64,000 bases of DNA from Ruania halotolerans (lineage in GTDB: Bacteria > Actinomycetota > Actinomycetes > Actinomycetales > Beutenbergiaceae): assembly GCF_021049285.1 (NCBI RefSeq), contig NZ_CP088017.1, positions 682,001-746,000 of the forward strand, in the 5' to 3' direction. Both the position numbers and the translations under genes were made by a program. Of this stretch, positions 9,007 through 17,589 are shown one piece after another. Positions within the stretch are counted from its first letter, which is position 1, and every line of letters begins with the position of its first letter. The notes under the pieces were generated by a model. That model searched no databases. It was given only the letters and a program-made list of their open reading frames with translations, and was not told the DNA's origin.

Positions 9007-10215
9007 ATGACATTCATGCCGCCGTCACCGCGCTACCGGACGATCCAGCATGTCGAGGGGAACGCGCAGGAGATCATCGACCGCGGAACTGCCATCGAGA
9101 CCCTCGGCGGGCAGATGCGGGAGAGTGCCGGGGTCCTTGAGAGCATCAAGAACCGCGCCACTGACCAGCAGGGCAAAGCGATCGACAAGCTACGCGAATC
9201 GATCGGCGAATCCCATCAGGTGCTGAGCGAAGCGGCCGCCCTCTACGAGCCCGTCGGACCCGTGATCCGGACCTACGGCGATGCGCTCGCGGACGTCAAG
9301 CCAAAGATTGACGCTCATGCCGACGAGTGTGAAACGTTGTGGAGCACGTTCGTCTCGTTGCCGCCTTACGGCACGATGGCCATGCCGCGCGGGACCGGCG
9401 GGTGGAATCAGCCCGACGAGGACAGCCCGGAGGCAGAGCAGCAGGCTGAGGAGGACGCCGCCAAGCGGGAAGCATACGAGGCGTGGGAGTCCGAGGCGAT
9501 CGCCTTCGACAACGACTACGACACGTGGGAGACGGCCTACGACGAAGCGGTCGAGAACATCGGCGACGAGATGGCCGATTCGATCAAGGACAGCTTCTGG
9601 GACAACTGGGGCGACTTCATCAAGGGTTTCCTGAGCTGGGCCTCGTTGATCCTCGGCATCGCGGCACTGATCATCGGCGGTCCGATCCTCGCAGCGCTCG
9701 CCCTGCTCGCGGGTCTCGCGTACCTCGCCGTCACCCTCTACGAGTACTCCGAAGGGAATGCGAGTCTCCTCGATGTGGGCCTGGCGGCCCTCGGTGTGCT
9801 GCCGGTCGGGAAACTCGCGAATCTCACCAAGGCCCTGCATTTCAACAAGGCGGCATTCGCGTCCGTGGGTAAGGGCATGCTCGGCAACTTCGCCAAGCTG
9901 AAAGGGCCCGTCTTCCAGGTCGCCGACGACAGTCTGGTGGGCTTGTGGCGCAGCGGGGGAGCCAGGGCTGGAATCACCAAGCTGCTCACCGGCGGCAAGG
10001 GATTCGACGATGTCTGGGCGTCCCACCGGGCCTTCTATCAGGTCAACGATCCGGTGCGGTACTTCAACTCGGTGCGCAACCTGGCTGCCCTCGACTTCGG
10101 CCTGAGTACGGCCGGGAATGTGCTCGGCCACTACGGTCGGGCAGCATCTGCGACGCAGTTGACGCCACTGCCGGACCTGCCGAAGACTCCTGGCTGGGTA
10201 GGCGTGGGTCTGTGA
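9007..10215 (+). CDS. putative type VII-associated protein with N-terminal ESX-like helical domain and membrane hairpin
   Basis: 402 residues from ATG 9007, preceded by AAGGAA. Residues about 10-120 are helical and WXG100/LXG-like, with repeated IDRGTAIETLGGQM-type helices. Residues about 140-200 are strongly acidic. A hydrophobic hairpin at about 208-250 (SLILGIAALIIGGPILAALAL) could span a membrane. The C-terminal ~150 residues carry no toxin motif I recognise. Such chains occur next to WXG100 genes in actinobacteria as candidate secreted effectors or membrane-associated substrates. The next two genes could be accessory or immunity proteins, but that is inference. Confidence 0.6.
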   Translation: MTFMPPSPRYRTIQHVEGNAQEIIDRGTAIETLGGQMRESAGVLESIKNRATDQQGKAIDKLRESIGESHQVLSEAAALYEPVGPVIRTYGDALADVKPKIDAHADECETLWSTFVSLPPYGTMAMPRGTGGWNQPDEDSPEAEQQAEEDAAKREAYEAWESEAIAFDNDYDTWETAYDEAVENIGDEMADSIKDSFWDNWGDFIKGFLSWASLILGIAALIIGGPILAALALLAGLAYLAVTLYEYSEGNASLLDVGLAALGVLPVGKLANLTKALHFNKAAFASVGKGMLGNFAKLKGPVFQVADDSLVGLWRSGGARAGITKLLTGGKGFDDVWASHRAFYQVNDPVRYFNSVRNLAALDFGLSTAGNVLGHYGRAASATQLTPLPDLPKTPGWVGVGL

Positions 10216-10228
10216 GAGGGGAGAGGTG

Positions 10229-10882
10229 ATGACTGCTTCCGCAGTGCACACACCTTGGACTGTGGACGTCGTGGACGATCTGCAGATCCCAGGCTGGTTC
10301 TATGTGCCGGCAGGGATGAGCGCCACCGAGGAGTCGGCATGGCTCGCCGCCTGCTTGGACGAGTTGCCCACCGCGATCGGTACGGCCGGCCTCGACGGTG
10401 CCGAACTTGGGCCCGAGGATGTGCTTCCGATCCTCCGCGAGGCACTGGAGGTGCGGTCCACCTCACCATCACACGGGATCTTCCAGGTGTGGCCGACCCG
10501 GGCTCCCGCGGCAGTGACCTGTCACATCACGATCCTGGCACGTGCTGACGCCCCTCGATGGACCGAACTGGACGCCGTGGTGCACGCAATTGAGGCACCA
10601 CACATCGGCCCGGGGCTGCAGTGTTCGATCCGGGGAACCGTCGATCGCGATGGTGTCTCCATCGAGACTGCCTCGGTGCACCTGGTCTTCGATGATGGTG
10701 AGACCACGCTGATGCTCAGTATCAACGAGTCAGTTGCCGCCCTCGTCGCACTCGCGCTGCCCGGGCTGGTGGCGTTGATGGAGTCCATCCGCTTGGTCGG
10801 CCCGGAGGGCGCGTCGTTCCGGTCGAGGGCACCGTCGGGCATTGTGGAGGATCCCCCGTGGCAGATTGAGGAGGACCGGTGA
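10229..10882 (+). CDS. hypothetical protein in the WXG100/FtsK locus
   Basis: 217 residues from ATG 10229 (a GTG three bases upstream is an alternative), after a GGGGAGAGG site. The protein is soluble, acidic and without a signal peptide or membrane segment. It has a mixed alpha/beta pattern with a beta-rich middle (PAAVTCHITILARAD, VSIETASVHLVFDDG). Its stop codon overlaps the GTG of the next gene, so the two are coupled. I do not recognise the family. A chaperone, immunity or assembly role is possible only from the context. Confidence 0.7.
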   Translation: MTASAVHTPWTVDVVDDLQIPGWFYVPAGMSATEESAWLAACLDELPTAIGTAGLDGAELGPEDVLPILREALEVRSTSPSHGIFQVWPTRAPAAVTCHITILARADAPRWTELDAVVHAIEAPHIGPGLQCSIRGTVDRDGVSIETASVHLVFDDGETTLMLSINESVAALVALALPGLVALMESIRLVGPEGASFRSRAPSGIVEDPPWQIEEDR

Positions 10883-11502
10883 GCACGACAAGCCTGCGAC
10901 AGGACCTGGGCGTGCGCCCGGACCCCGAATTCGAGCTGGACCTGCCGCCGGGCTGGTCACGGCGTGAACCTGACGATGCGACGCTGCAGAGCATGCTCTC
11001 CGACCTGAAGCAGCGACTCATGCAGGCGCACCGGCCAGACATGTACGCACAGATGAAGACGTTGATGGAGCAGTCCTTCGACGATATGCGTCGCGGAGGG
11101 GTCCTCGCCTTCTTCTCGGCGACCGATCCCGGACCGGACACGCTTTTCGTCCCATCATCGATCAACGCTTCCATCCTCACCGCGGAGCCGGGCAGATCCC
11201 TCGACGATGTCGCCCGAACGCTGTTTCGCGACCACGGAGCCACCCCGCTCTTCGGAGACAAGCGCACGTTGCGGGCGGAGAAGGAGAAGACGGTGCGAAT
11301 CGGCACCGACACGCTGATCAGCCACTCCGTGGTCTACCTGACGCCCGTTCCCGGTGCGAAGCGCCGCCGTGCGCTGCAGCTGATGGTGGCTTTCGCACGC
11401 AAGCCGGAGACGGCGCCGGACGACCCATGGCTCGACTCGATGCGCGTGCTCTTCGACTCGTGCGTATCCACTCTGCGTTGGCGAGCACCCCATCCGTCAT
11501 GA
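10879..11502 (+). CDS. hypothetical protein in the WXG100/FtsK locus
   Basis: 207 residues from GTG 10879, overlapping the previous stop codon by four bases. No signal peptide or membrane helix. The start, with LDLPPGWSRREPDD, and the predicted beta strands around residues 70-100 and 140-160 (VLAFFSATD, DTLISHSVVYLTP) resemble small envelope-associated alpha/beta proteins, but there is no decisive motif. It is translationally coupled to 10229-10882 and sits between the ESX-like protein and a membrane protein gene. The function is unknown. Confidence 0.7.
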   Translation: MSTTSLRQDLGVRPDPEFELDLPPGWSRREPDDATLQSMLSDLKQRLMQAHRPDMYAQMKTLMEQSFDDMRRGGVLAFFSATDPGPDTLFVPSSINASILTAEPGRSLDDVARTLFRDHGATPLFGDKRTLRAEKEKTVRIGTDTLISHSVVYLTPVPGAKRRRALQLMVAFARKPETAPDDPWLDSMRVLFDSCVSTLRWRAPHPS

Positions 11503-11535
11503 TGGGACTGGCCGTCAGCACATTCAAGGAGATCC

Positions 11536-12243
11536 GTGGGTCAGTCAAGTGAGTCCGTCGAGGAGTGGGCGCGCACCGCACATTTCCCGTTCCCGATCCG
11601 CTGGGGTGCTGTCGAGGACGCCATCCTCGATCGACGTCCGCCACCGTTGGAGGATGAGCAGGGTCAGGTAGGGCGGGCGATTCTCAAGGCGATCGTCCTG
11701 CTCGTGGCGATCGCGGTGTACGGAGCCGGTGCAATCGGGCTCGCCGCTATCGCCTTGGGTTCCAGTGCGGCGAGTGGCATCGGCAGTGACTCGTGGCTCA
11801 GCCTTGCCCGGATTGCCTTCCTGGTCTCCTTGGTGGCACTCATGACCGTGCTCGCAGTGTGGTGGAGTGACGGCCGGCGCCGTGGGCCCTGGGACGTCCT
11901 CGCCGCCGGGTGCACCGCCTTGACCGGCTCGGGTGCGACGCTCATTCTCTTGGTCGGGCGGGGCGAGGTCGGTGGCCTTGGCGCGCTCACGATCGTGGCT
12001 GCGCTGGGTGGCTTGGTGGCTGTCATCGTGCTGCTGGCCGCCTCGAGATCTCGGACGGTCGGGCGTCGCCGCTGGAGCATCGATCCGATGAAGGACCGGC
12101 GATACCTGGCGGCACGCCAGAGAGTGCTGGCTGTGCTCGAGGAGCGCGGTCTGACGCAGGAGTTGAGCGAGGGTTCGCGCCAGCAGTTGAAGAACATGCC
12201 ACTGGGAACGTGGCACCAGCTCGACCGGGCGCCAGGAGAGTGA
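11536..12243 (+). CDS. hypothetical membrane protein, four predicted helices
   Basis: 235 residues from GTG 11536 after AAGGAGA. A ~48-residue cytoplasmic N-terminus precedes hydrophobic segments at about 50-75, 90-112, 118-140 and 148-168. A basic C-terminal tail of ~65 residues follows. The family is not recognised. It is in the same orientation as, and 33 nt after, the preceding hypothetical gene, so it is probably part of the WXG100/FtsK transcription unit. It is much too small, with too few helices, to be the EccD channel. Confidence 0.7.
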   Translation: MGQSSESVEEWARTAHFPFPIRWGAVEDAILDRRPPPLEDEQGQVGRAILKAIVLLVAIAVYGAGAIGLAAIALGSSAASGIGSDSWLSLARIAFLVSLVALMTVLAVWWSDGRRRGPWDVLAAGCTALTGSGATLILLVGRGEVGGLGALTIVAALGGLVAVIVLLAASRSRTVGRRRWSIDPMKDRRYLAARQRVLAVLEERGLTQELSEGSRQQLKNMPLGTWHQLDRAPGE

Positions 12244-12336
12244 GCATGTGTGCTCGCCCCTCATCCCGAATGGTGGCGTCGTCGGAGGCCCAAGGGAGGA
12301 CGACGTCGAGAATCGCACGTGTGGGGGAGACATCGC

Positions 12337-14130
12337 GTGTTGCGCAGCAGCCGTAAGCCACGAGCCGTCGCCGGTGGTGTGGTGGCTCTCGCGCTCACCG
12401 CATGTGGCGGCCCGGCACTTCCGAACACGGTCATCGTCGGCACGACCGTCACGATCGGCTGGTCGCAGCAGCTGACCAGCACGAACGTGGCGAGTTCCGG
12501 TGGTCACACCGCAGGCAACGAGGACGTTGCGGCGCTCACGCGTTCCCAGTTTGCCGAGTCGGTCGAGGGCGTGGACGTGATCGACGAGAGCTTCGGCACT
12601 GTCGAGGTCACCGCGCCCGAGGGATTCACGGTCCGATATGACCTCGCCGAACCTCAGTGGTCGGACGGTACTCCCGTGGACGCGGCAGATCTCCTGCTCG
12701 CCTGGGCAGCGGGATCGAACGCCCTCGCACCAGAGGAGTTCGATTCGGCTGAGGTCACCGCTGACGATGGCACGGTCGATGTGCCGGCGGGCACGCCGTG
12801 GTTCGATTCACGCCGCACGGGTCTGGCCGAGAGTTCCGAGATCCCCGAGTACGACGAGTTCGCCCGGTGGATCGAGGTCACCTACCCCGAGCCCGTGGTC
12901 GACTGGCAGAGGGCAGTGGACGTCGCGGTCCCTGCTCATGTGGTGGGACAGCTCGCGTTTGAGATCGAGGACCCCATGGAGGCCAAACAGGCCGTCATCT
13001 CCGCGATCGTGGAGGCGGACACCAGCCGGCTGGCCACGATCGCGCGGGTGTGGAACTCCGGATTCGAGCTCGGTGATGGCGACGGCAGCGCGATTCCGGA
13101 GGAGCTGCTCCTCTCCAGCGGGCCCTACCGCGTGGATCAGGTGGACCAGAGCCGACCCGATGCGCAGCACGTGAGCCTGGTCGTGAACCCGGAGTACACC
13201 GGGTTCCCCACACCCGAGTACGAACGCCTTGAGCTTACCCAGACCACCGTCTCCGACCCACTGACGTACGTGGGTGAAACGCTCGACGTCGTGCAGGTTC
13301 CACCGACAGCGCAGAACCGGGAGACGATCGACCAGCTCGAACGCCTCGACTATGGATTCTCCACCAGTCATACCGGCGCCTACTGGGCGCTGGTCCTGCG
13401 CACCGATCGGGGGGAGTTCGCCTGGCAGAGCGCGCGTGAAGCCTTCCTACGCGCCGTGCCGCACCGGGAGGTGGCCGGCGCTGGCGCGGGGCCGTGGTCC
13501 TCAGAGCAGGAGGCCACGAGCGTGCTGTTGTTCCCGCCTAACACGGACGGGCACCAGATCGCTCGCGAGGACGCCGGATTCGAAGCCGCCTTCACGCGGT
13601 CGGAGGACGAGGCGATTGCCGATCGTGAGGCGGCCGGGGTTGAGAACGGAGCACGCGTGTGCCTGTTGTTCGACTCCGGCGAGGAGTACGCCGCTAACGC
13701 CTACCGCGCCTTGCGGGCCGGGGTGAGCGAAGCCGGCTGGGACGTGCGTGATTGTGGCACTGACGACGTCGGCCCTGCGCTCGGAGAGGACGACTGGGAC
13801 GCCGTACTCACTCGTATCCCCATCCCGGAGTCACCCGCGGACATTGCCGCGCAATGGGGCACTGACGGTGCCGCGAACTGGAGCGGTACCGCCGATGACG
13901 ACCGGGATGCCATGATCGCCGAGCTCGAGCACACCGCGGACCACTACGAAGCGCGCGATCTTCGCGTTCAGATCGAGGCGTCCATCGTGGCCGAGGCGAT
14001 CGCGATGCCGTTGGCGATGGACATCGTCGCGACTGTGTCTGGCCGCGGCATTGAGATACCTCCGCCGCAGCCGGGGCCGAGCGCATCCCTCACCTCCCGT
14101 GCGGTCGACTGGACCGCTCCACAGGAGTGA
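12337..14130 (+). CDS. orphan family-5 (oligopeptide-type) solute-binding lipoprotein
   Basis: The best start is GTG 12337, 8 nt after GGGGGAG; it gives 597 residues and a proper lipoprotein signal with lipobox LTAC, Cys at residue 23. The mature part has the SBP_bac_5 layout: PQWSDGTPVDAADLLLAW is the family's hallmark near residue 105, and the last third forms the second lobe. No permease or ATPase gene is nearby, so it is an orphan binding protein. M. tuberculosis LpqW is a precedent for a non-transport lipoprotein of this fold. It closes the WXG100/FtsK gene run, which raises the question of a cell-envelope role. Confidence 0.8.
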   Translation: MLRSSRKPRAVAGGVVALALTACGGPALPNTVIVGTTVTIGWSQQLTSTNVASSGGHTAGNEDVAALTRSQFAESVEGVDVIDESFGTVEVTAPEGFTVRYDLAEPQWSDGTPVDAADLLLAWAAGSNALAPEEFDSAEVTADDGTVDVPAGTPWFDSRRTGLAESSEIPEYDEFARWIEVTYPEPVVDWQRAVDVAVPAHVVGQLAFEIEDPMEAKQAVISAIVEADTSRLATIARVWNSGFELGDGDGSAIPEELLLSSGPYRVDQVDQSRPDAQHVSLVVNPEYTGFPTPEYERLELTQTTVSDPLTYVGETLDVVQVPPTAQNRETIDQLERLDYGFSTSHTGAYWALVLRTDRGEFAWQSAREAFLRAVPHREVAGAGAGPWSSEQEATSVLLFPPNTDGHQIAREDAGFEAAFTRSEDEAIADREAAGVENGARVCLLFDSGEEYAANAYRALRAGVSEAGWDVRDCGTDDVGPALGEDDWDAVLTRIPIPESPADIAAQWGTDGAANWSGTADDDRDAMIAELEHTADHYEARDLRVQIEASIVAEAIAMPLAMDIVATVSGRGIEIPPPQPGPSASLTSRAVDWTAPQE

Positions 14131-14276
14131 CCCGGACGCGAGGGAGTGCGCTGAACGAAGCACCAGCAGATCACGATAGAATAACGACGGCGACGTTCTG
14201 GACCGTGTGGCCCGTGCTGTTCGTTGAAGTAACTGGAGACATTACCGGGGGGTGAGTCGAAAGGAAGCAGTGCGCC

Positions 14277-14927
14277 ATGGAGGAATCCGAGAAGGGCGAA
14301 TCTGTCGCCGCAACAACCAGACAGCGGATCCTTGTTGCCGCGCTTGCGGCCTTCGCCGAGGACGGCTTCGACGTCGGTCTCCGCGCCATCGCGACGCGGG
14401 CAGGAGTGACGGCAGGGCTCATCACCCACTACTACGGATCCAAGGCCCGCCTGCGCCAGGAGTGTGACGCATACGTCCTCGAGCTGGTCGAGCAGGACCT
14501 GCCGCAGGCCTTCGATGCCCGTGCACTGCAGCAGCGGCTGATCGATGATCCAGCGATGCTCGTGCGCTGCGTGCATTACTGCATGCGAGCGTTTGCGGAG
14601 GGCTCACAGATGTGTCAGCAGTTGCTGACGATCTCGGTGGACCACACCAGGCGGATGATCGCCTCGGGCCTCGCGGCGGACTTGCTCAAACCCAGTGCGG
14701 ATGAGGAGGTGCGGGCGCTGGTGGTGGTGCGCGTCACTGTGGGCGTGGCCATGCTCGATTTCGCGATCGACGCACCCTCGGATGCCCAGGCCGTGGGCGA
14801 CTTCCTGCGGCAGATCTGGCGCCACGTCCTGCTCCCGATGGCGCGCTCGACCAATGGTGCGCACTTCGATACCGATCCCGATCGAGGGGGCCTCCTGCAG
14901 CGCGCGTCGTTGCGAGTGAGCGCCTGA
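14277..14927 (+). CDS. TetR/AcrR family transcriptional regulator
   Basis: 216 residues from ATG 14277 after AAGGAAG. The N-terminal helix-turn-helix (residues about 17-62) has the family pattern RQRILVAALAAFAEDGFD followed by IATRAGVTAGLITHYYGSKARL. The C-terminal domain resembles TetR_C forms common in actinobacteria. It stands alone between the orphan lipoprotein gene and a convergent amidotransferase gene. No target is evident, and autoregulation is the default expectation. Confidence 0.9.
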   Translation: MEESEKGESVAATTRQRILVAALAAFAEDGFDVGLRAIATRAGVTAGLITHYYGSKARLRQECDAYVLELVEQDLPQAFDARALQQRLIDDPAMLVRCVHYCMRAFAEGSQMCQQLLTISVDHTRRMIASGLAADLLKPSADEEVRALVVVRVTVGVAMLDFAIDAPSDAQAVGDFLRQIWRHVLLPMARSTNGAHFDTDPDRGGLLQRASLRVSA

Positions 14928-14963
14928 ACGGCCCGGGGAACGGCCGTTGGCGGAGATCGGAAC

Positions 14964-15704
14964 CTACGCGCGCCGGTGCCGCCTGGTGAAGTTGCTGAGC
15001 ACCCGCGGTGCGAGCGAGACGTCGGCGTGGCGTGCGGCCTCGGCGATCTCCTCCATCGCACCGCTTGGGTAGTAGCCGTGCCGGTCATAGACCGCGATCC
15101 GCGTGAGTAGTCCATCTGAATCGAGCTCAGGGTGGAACTGCGTGGCGTACACATTGGCGCCCACCCGGAACATCTGCACCGGGCACGTGGCGGACGTGGC
15201 GAGAAGGGTCGCGTCAGCCGGCAGTACGGTGCACGCCTCCTTGTGGCCGACGAACGCCTGGAAATGATCCGGGACGCCGTCGAGGATCGGATCCGCGCGC
15301 CCCTCCGCCGTGAGGGTGATACTGGTGGCGCCGACGACTTCGCCGTACGTGGTGTCCACCACGCCGCCCCGGTGCACACCCAATGTGGCCACGCCATAGC
15401 ACGCGCCAAGGAACGGGAAGTCGCGCTCGATGATCTCGTCCAGGAGAGCGCTGAGTTCTGTCTCCACGCGGTGCTGTACCGGTGATTTCAGCTCGTCGGC
15501 GTCGGAGGCGTTGAAAGGGCTTCCTCCGACGATCACACCGGAGTACTCGTCCAGGTCGAGTGCGGGCAGCGGGTCACGTTCGAGTCGATGCCGGACGAGC
15601 TCGCCCTCGGTCAGATTTCCGTAGCGAAGAAATGCTGAGTGCTCGGCGGCAGCGGCAGCATCCTCTGCGCGTGTGGCCAGCAGGAGGAAGGGCTTCATCG
15701 TCAT
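14964..15704 (-). CDS. class I glutamine amidotransferase-like protein
   Basis: 246 residues. The catalytic triad of class I amidotransferases is complete: Cys102 in GACYG, and His191 and Glu193 in QFHPE. It stands alone without a fused synthetase, as in the GMP-synthase-like amidotransferases (GATase1) whose acceptor is unknown. It follows the DUF4190 gene with a 4-nt ATGA overlap, so the two are co-translated. The glutaminase activity is well supported. The biological substrate is not. Confidence 0.88.
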   Translation of the reverse strand: MTMKPFLLLATRAEDAAAAAEHSAFLRYGNLTEGELVRHRLERDPLPALDLDEYSGVIVGGSPFNASDADELKSPVQHRVETELSALLDEIIERDFPFLGACYGVATLGVHRGGVVDTTYGEVVGATSITLTAEGRADPILDGVPDHFQAFVGHKEACTVLPADATLLATSATCPVQMFRVGANVYATQFHPELDSDGLLTRIAVYDRHGYYPSGAMEEIAEAARHADVSLAPRVLSNFTRRHRRA

Positions 15705-16036
15705 CCGAACAGCCAGAATGCCGCGAGGATGAGCGACCAGGTGGTCACGGCCAGGGCGCCGATCACGAGTCCGGTGGTCGCCAGCCCGAGGCCGCGGACG
15801 TTGGTCCGGCGGATGTGTCGCAGAGCCACGATGCCGAAGATCACGCCGCCGAAGCCGAGGGCGAAGGTGGGCACGCCCAGGAGTCCGAGAACGAATGCGG
15901 CGATCGCGAAACCAGACATAGGCGCCGGTGAGCTGTGGTAACCGGGCCCGGAAAAGGTGGCGACCGGGTCGGGCAGGGGGAGCGTGTAGGAGTTCACGAA
16001 GGGTGAGGCCCCCCGGTGCTCCTGCTCGAGACTCAT
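15701..16036 (-). CDS. DUF4190 small membrane protein
   Basis: 111 residues with two membrane segments at about 42-65 and 83-108. The short motif between them (FGIVALRHIRRTNVRGLGLATTGLVIG) is the DUF4190 signature. The N-terminal 40 residues are Pro/Ser-rich and probably cytoplasmic. It overlaps the amidotransferase start and follows the LytR_C gene by one base, forming a three-gene unit on the minus strand. The function of DUF4190 is unknown. Confidence 0.8.
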   Translation of the reverse strand: MSLEQEHRGASPFVNSYTLPLPDPVATFSGPGYHSSPAPMSGFAIAAFVLGLLGVPTFALGFGGVIFGIVALRHIRRTNVRGLGLATTGLVIGALAVTTWSLILAAFWLFG

Positions 16037-16037
16037 C

Positions 16038-16652
16038 TCATTCCTCAGCCGAGCTGGACTCGTCAGTCGGTTCCGGTGTCGGCAGCGGCGTGCACCCCTG
16101 GGGGATCGGAATCTCCACCTCCGGGTCGATGTCGATCTCGTCAGCCGAGCGCAGAGCCTCGTAGGAGGACCCGAGGATCACATCGATCGTCTCGTCGGTG
16201 CGGGAGTCGACCTCGATCCGTGGATCGGTGAAAAGAACTCCTGCGGTATACGCGGCGGCCAGGCCCTCCGGGCCGGAGACGATGCGGACGACTCCCGCGA
16301 ACGGGGACTCGGCATTGGCCTGGCGACCGACCGCGACGCCACGTTCTCCCAACTCGGCCGATGTATCCGCCGCAAGCCCGGACCGTGAGGTGCCATTGAG
16401 GACGTTCGCGGAGATCTCCGTGAGCGGGACGTATGTTGCACCGTCCGGTGGGCATGGGCCGGCATCGTCGCTCTCTGTGGACTCGGGTTCGCTGATTGCG
16501 ATGCTCACCGGAGAGGGGAGGATTCCCACCCATACTGCCCCAGCTGCCAGGCCGACCACGAGCATCGCGGCGATGAGCGTGCCGAAGATGACCGTCTGGC
16601 GCTGCTGCAGGTGACGGCGTCGGGCGGCTCGTGCCTTGGCTGGGGTGCTCAC
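16038..16652 (-). CDS. LytR C-terminal domain (LytR_C) envelope protein
   Basis: 204 residues. A basic cytoplasmic N-terminus is followed by one membrane anchor at about 24-47. The LytR_C domain spans about 80-165 (ISANVLNGTSRSGLAADTSAELGERGV...). An acidic, Pro/Ser-rich tail ends the chain. LytR_C domains occur alone or behind LytR-CpsA-Psr cell-wall ligase domains; this one is alone. It probably faces the outside of the membrane. It heads the minus-strand run to DUF4190 and the amidotransferase. Confidence 0.82.
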   Translation of the reverse strand: MSTPAKARAARRRHLQQRQTVIFGTLIAAMLVVGLAAGAVWVGILPSPVSIAISEPESTESDDAGPCPPDGATYVPLTEISANVLNGTSRSGLAADTSAELGERGVAVGRQANAESPFAGVVRIVSGPEGLAAAYTAGVLFTDPRIEVDSRTDETIDVILGSSYEALRSADEIDIDPEVEIPIPQGCTPLPTPEPTDESSSAEE

Positions 16653-16705
16653 AGAGAGAACCTAACGGACTTCGGCGGACAGGTCAGAAGATGACAGTGC
16701 ACGCA

Positions 16706-17023
16706 TCACAACTCCAGGACGCGAGCATGCAAAAGATTGCGCTGTTGCAACGCGGCGCGCAACGCCCGATGCAACCCGTCCTCAAGGTAGAGCGCCCCGC
16801 GCCATTGCACGACGTGCGCGAACAGGTCGCCGTAGAAGGTGGAATCTTCGGAGAGGAGACTGTGCAGATCGAGCGTGGCTTTGGTGGTCACCAACTCGTC
16901 CAATCGAACCTGACGCGGTGGGATCTCGGCCCAGTCCCGGGTGCGATGGCGCCCGTGGTCGGGGTACGGGCGGTCGTCGCCGACGGACTTGAAGATCACA
17001 GAGATGATCCTAGGTGAGCCCAC
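16706..17023 (-). CDS. conserved actinobacterial small protein (VapB-antitoxin-like annotation in relatives)
   Basis: 105 residues from GTG 17023; a shorter start at the GTG eight codons in is equally possible. The sequence has VGDDRPYPDHGR, PPRQVRLDELVTTK and DGLHRALRAALQQR. It resembles a protein that is widely conserved next to LytR_C genes in actinobacteria and is often labelled a type II antitoxin of VapB type (from memory). No toxin gene is adjacent. DGLHRALRAA also recalls ParB-like nucleotide-binding folds. I regard the antitoxin label as unproven. Confidence 0.65.
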   Translation of the reverse strand: MGSPRIISVIFKSVGDDRPYPDHGRHRTRDWAEIPPRQVRLDELVTTKATLDLHSLLSEDSTFYGDLFAHVVQWRGALYLEDGLHRALRAALQQRNLLHARVLEL

Positions 17024-17152
17024 TACGGATGCGCCTCCATCCAGAGGTGGACCGGTGCACCTCCACCCAAAGGTGGATCCGGGTCCGGACTCCGGATGGC
17101 CGCCGCTGCGCCGTTCGCCCGCCGCCGGTGTGCTGGACCAGCGATCAGGTGT

Positions 17153-17560
17153 TCAGGGGAGGACGGCGACGGCCTCGACTTCGATCAACAGGTCAGGCTC
17201 GCCGAGGGCCGCGATGCCCACGAGGGTGATCGGGCGAACGAGGTCGAGACCCAAGCGCTCTGCCGCACGTTGGGCGCCCTCGCCGAGTTGCGCCATCTTC
17301 TCTGGTGCCCAGTCGACGACGTAGATCGTCAGTTTGGCGATGTCGGCGAAGGATCCGCCCGCGGCGGTCACGGCTTCATGCACATTTGAGTACGCCTGTT
17401 CCGTCTGCGCCGCGAGGTCGCCCGCGCCCACCGGGTGGCCCTGCGCATTCCGCGCGACTTGGCCGGAAATGAAGACCAGCCTGGACCCTTCGGCGATCGA
17501 TGCCTGGGCATAGACCTCGGGCTGGGGCAGGGTGGGTGGATTGAGCAGCTGAACGGGCAT
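17153..17560 (-). CDS. RidA/YjgF family enamine/imine deaminase
   Basis: 135 residues from ATG 17560, 6 nt after GGAGG; an upstream start would add 12 unrelated residues. It has the RidA core: SRLVFISGQVARNAQGHPVGAGDLAAQTEQAYSNVHEAVTAAGG and the C-terminal RPITLVGIAALGEPDLLIEVEAVA with the Glu near the end. The guanidinium-binding Arg of canonical RidA is not placed as expected (IAALGEPD where many have V-ARLP), so it may belong to another Rid subgroup. It diverges from a TetR gene across a palindromic operator, so it is probably that regulator's target. Confidence 0.85.
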   Translation of the reverse strand: MPVQLLNPPTLPQPEVYAQASIAEGSRLVFISGQVARNAQGHPVGAGDLAAQTEQAYSNVHEAVTAAGGSFADIAKLTIYVVDWAPEKMAQLGEGAQRAAERLGLDLVRPITLVGIAALGEPDLLIEVEAVAVLP

Positions 17561-17589
17561 GGCGACCTCCGGTGGTGAGTAGTGAGCTA

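Noticed and set aside
9007-10215. Polymorphic toxin with a C-terminal toxin domain
   Set aside because: The C-terminal part shows no nuclease, ADP-ribosyltransferase or other toxin motif, so only an ESX-like assignment is kept.
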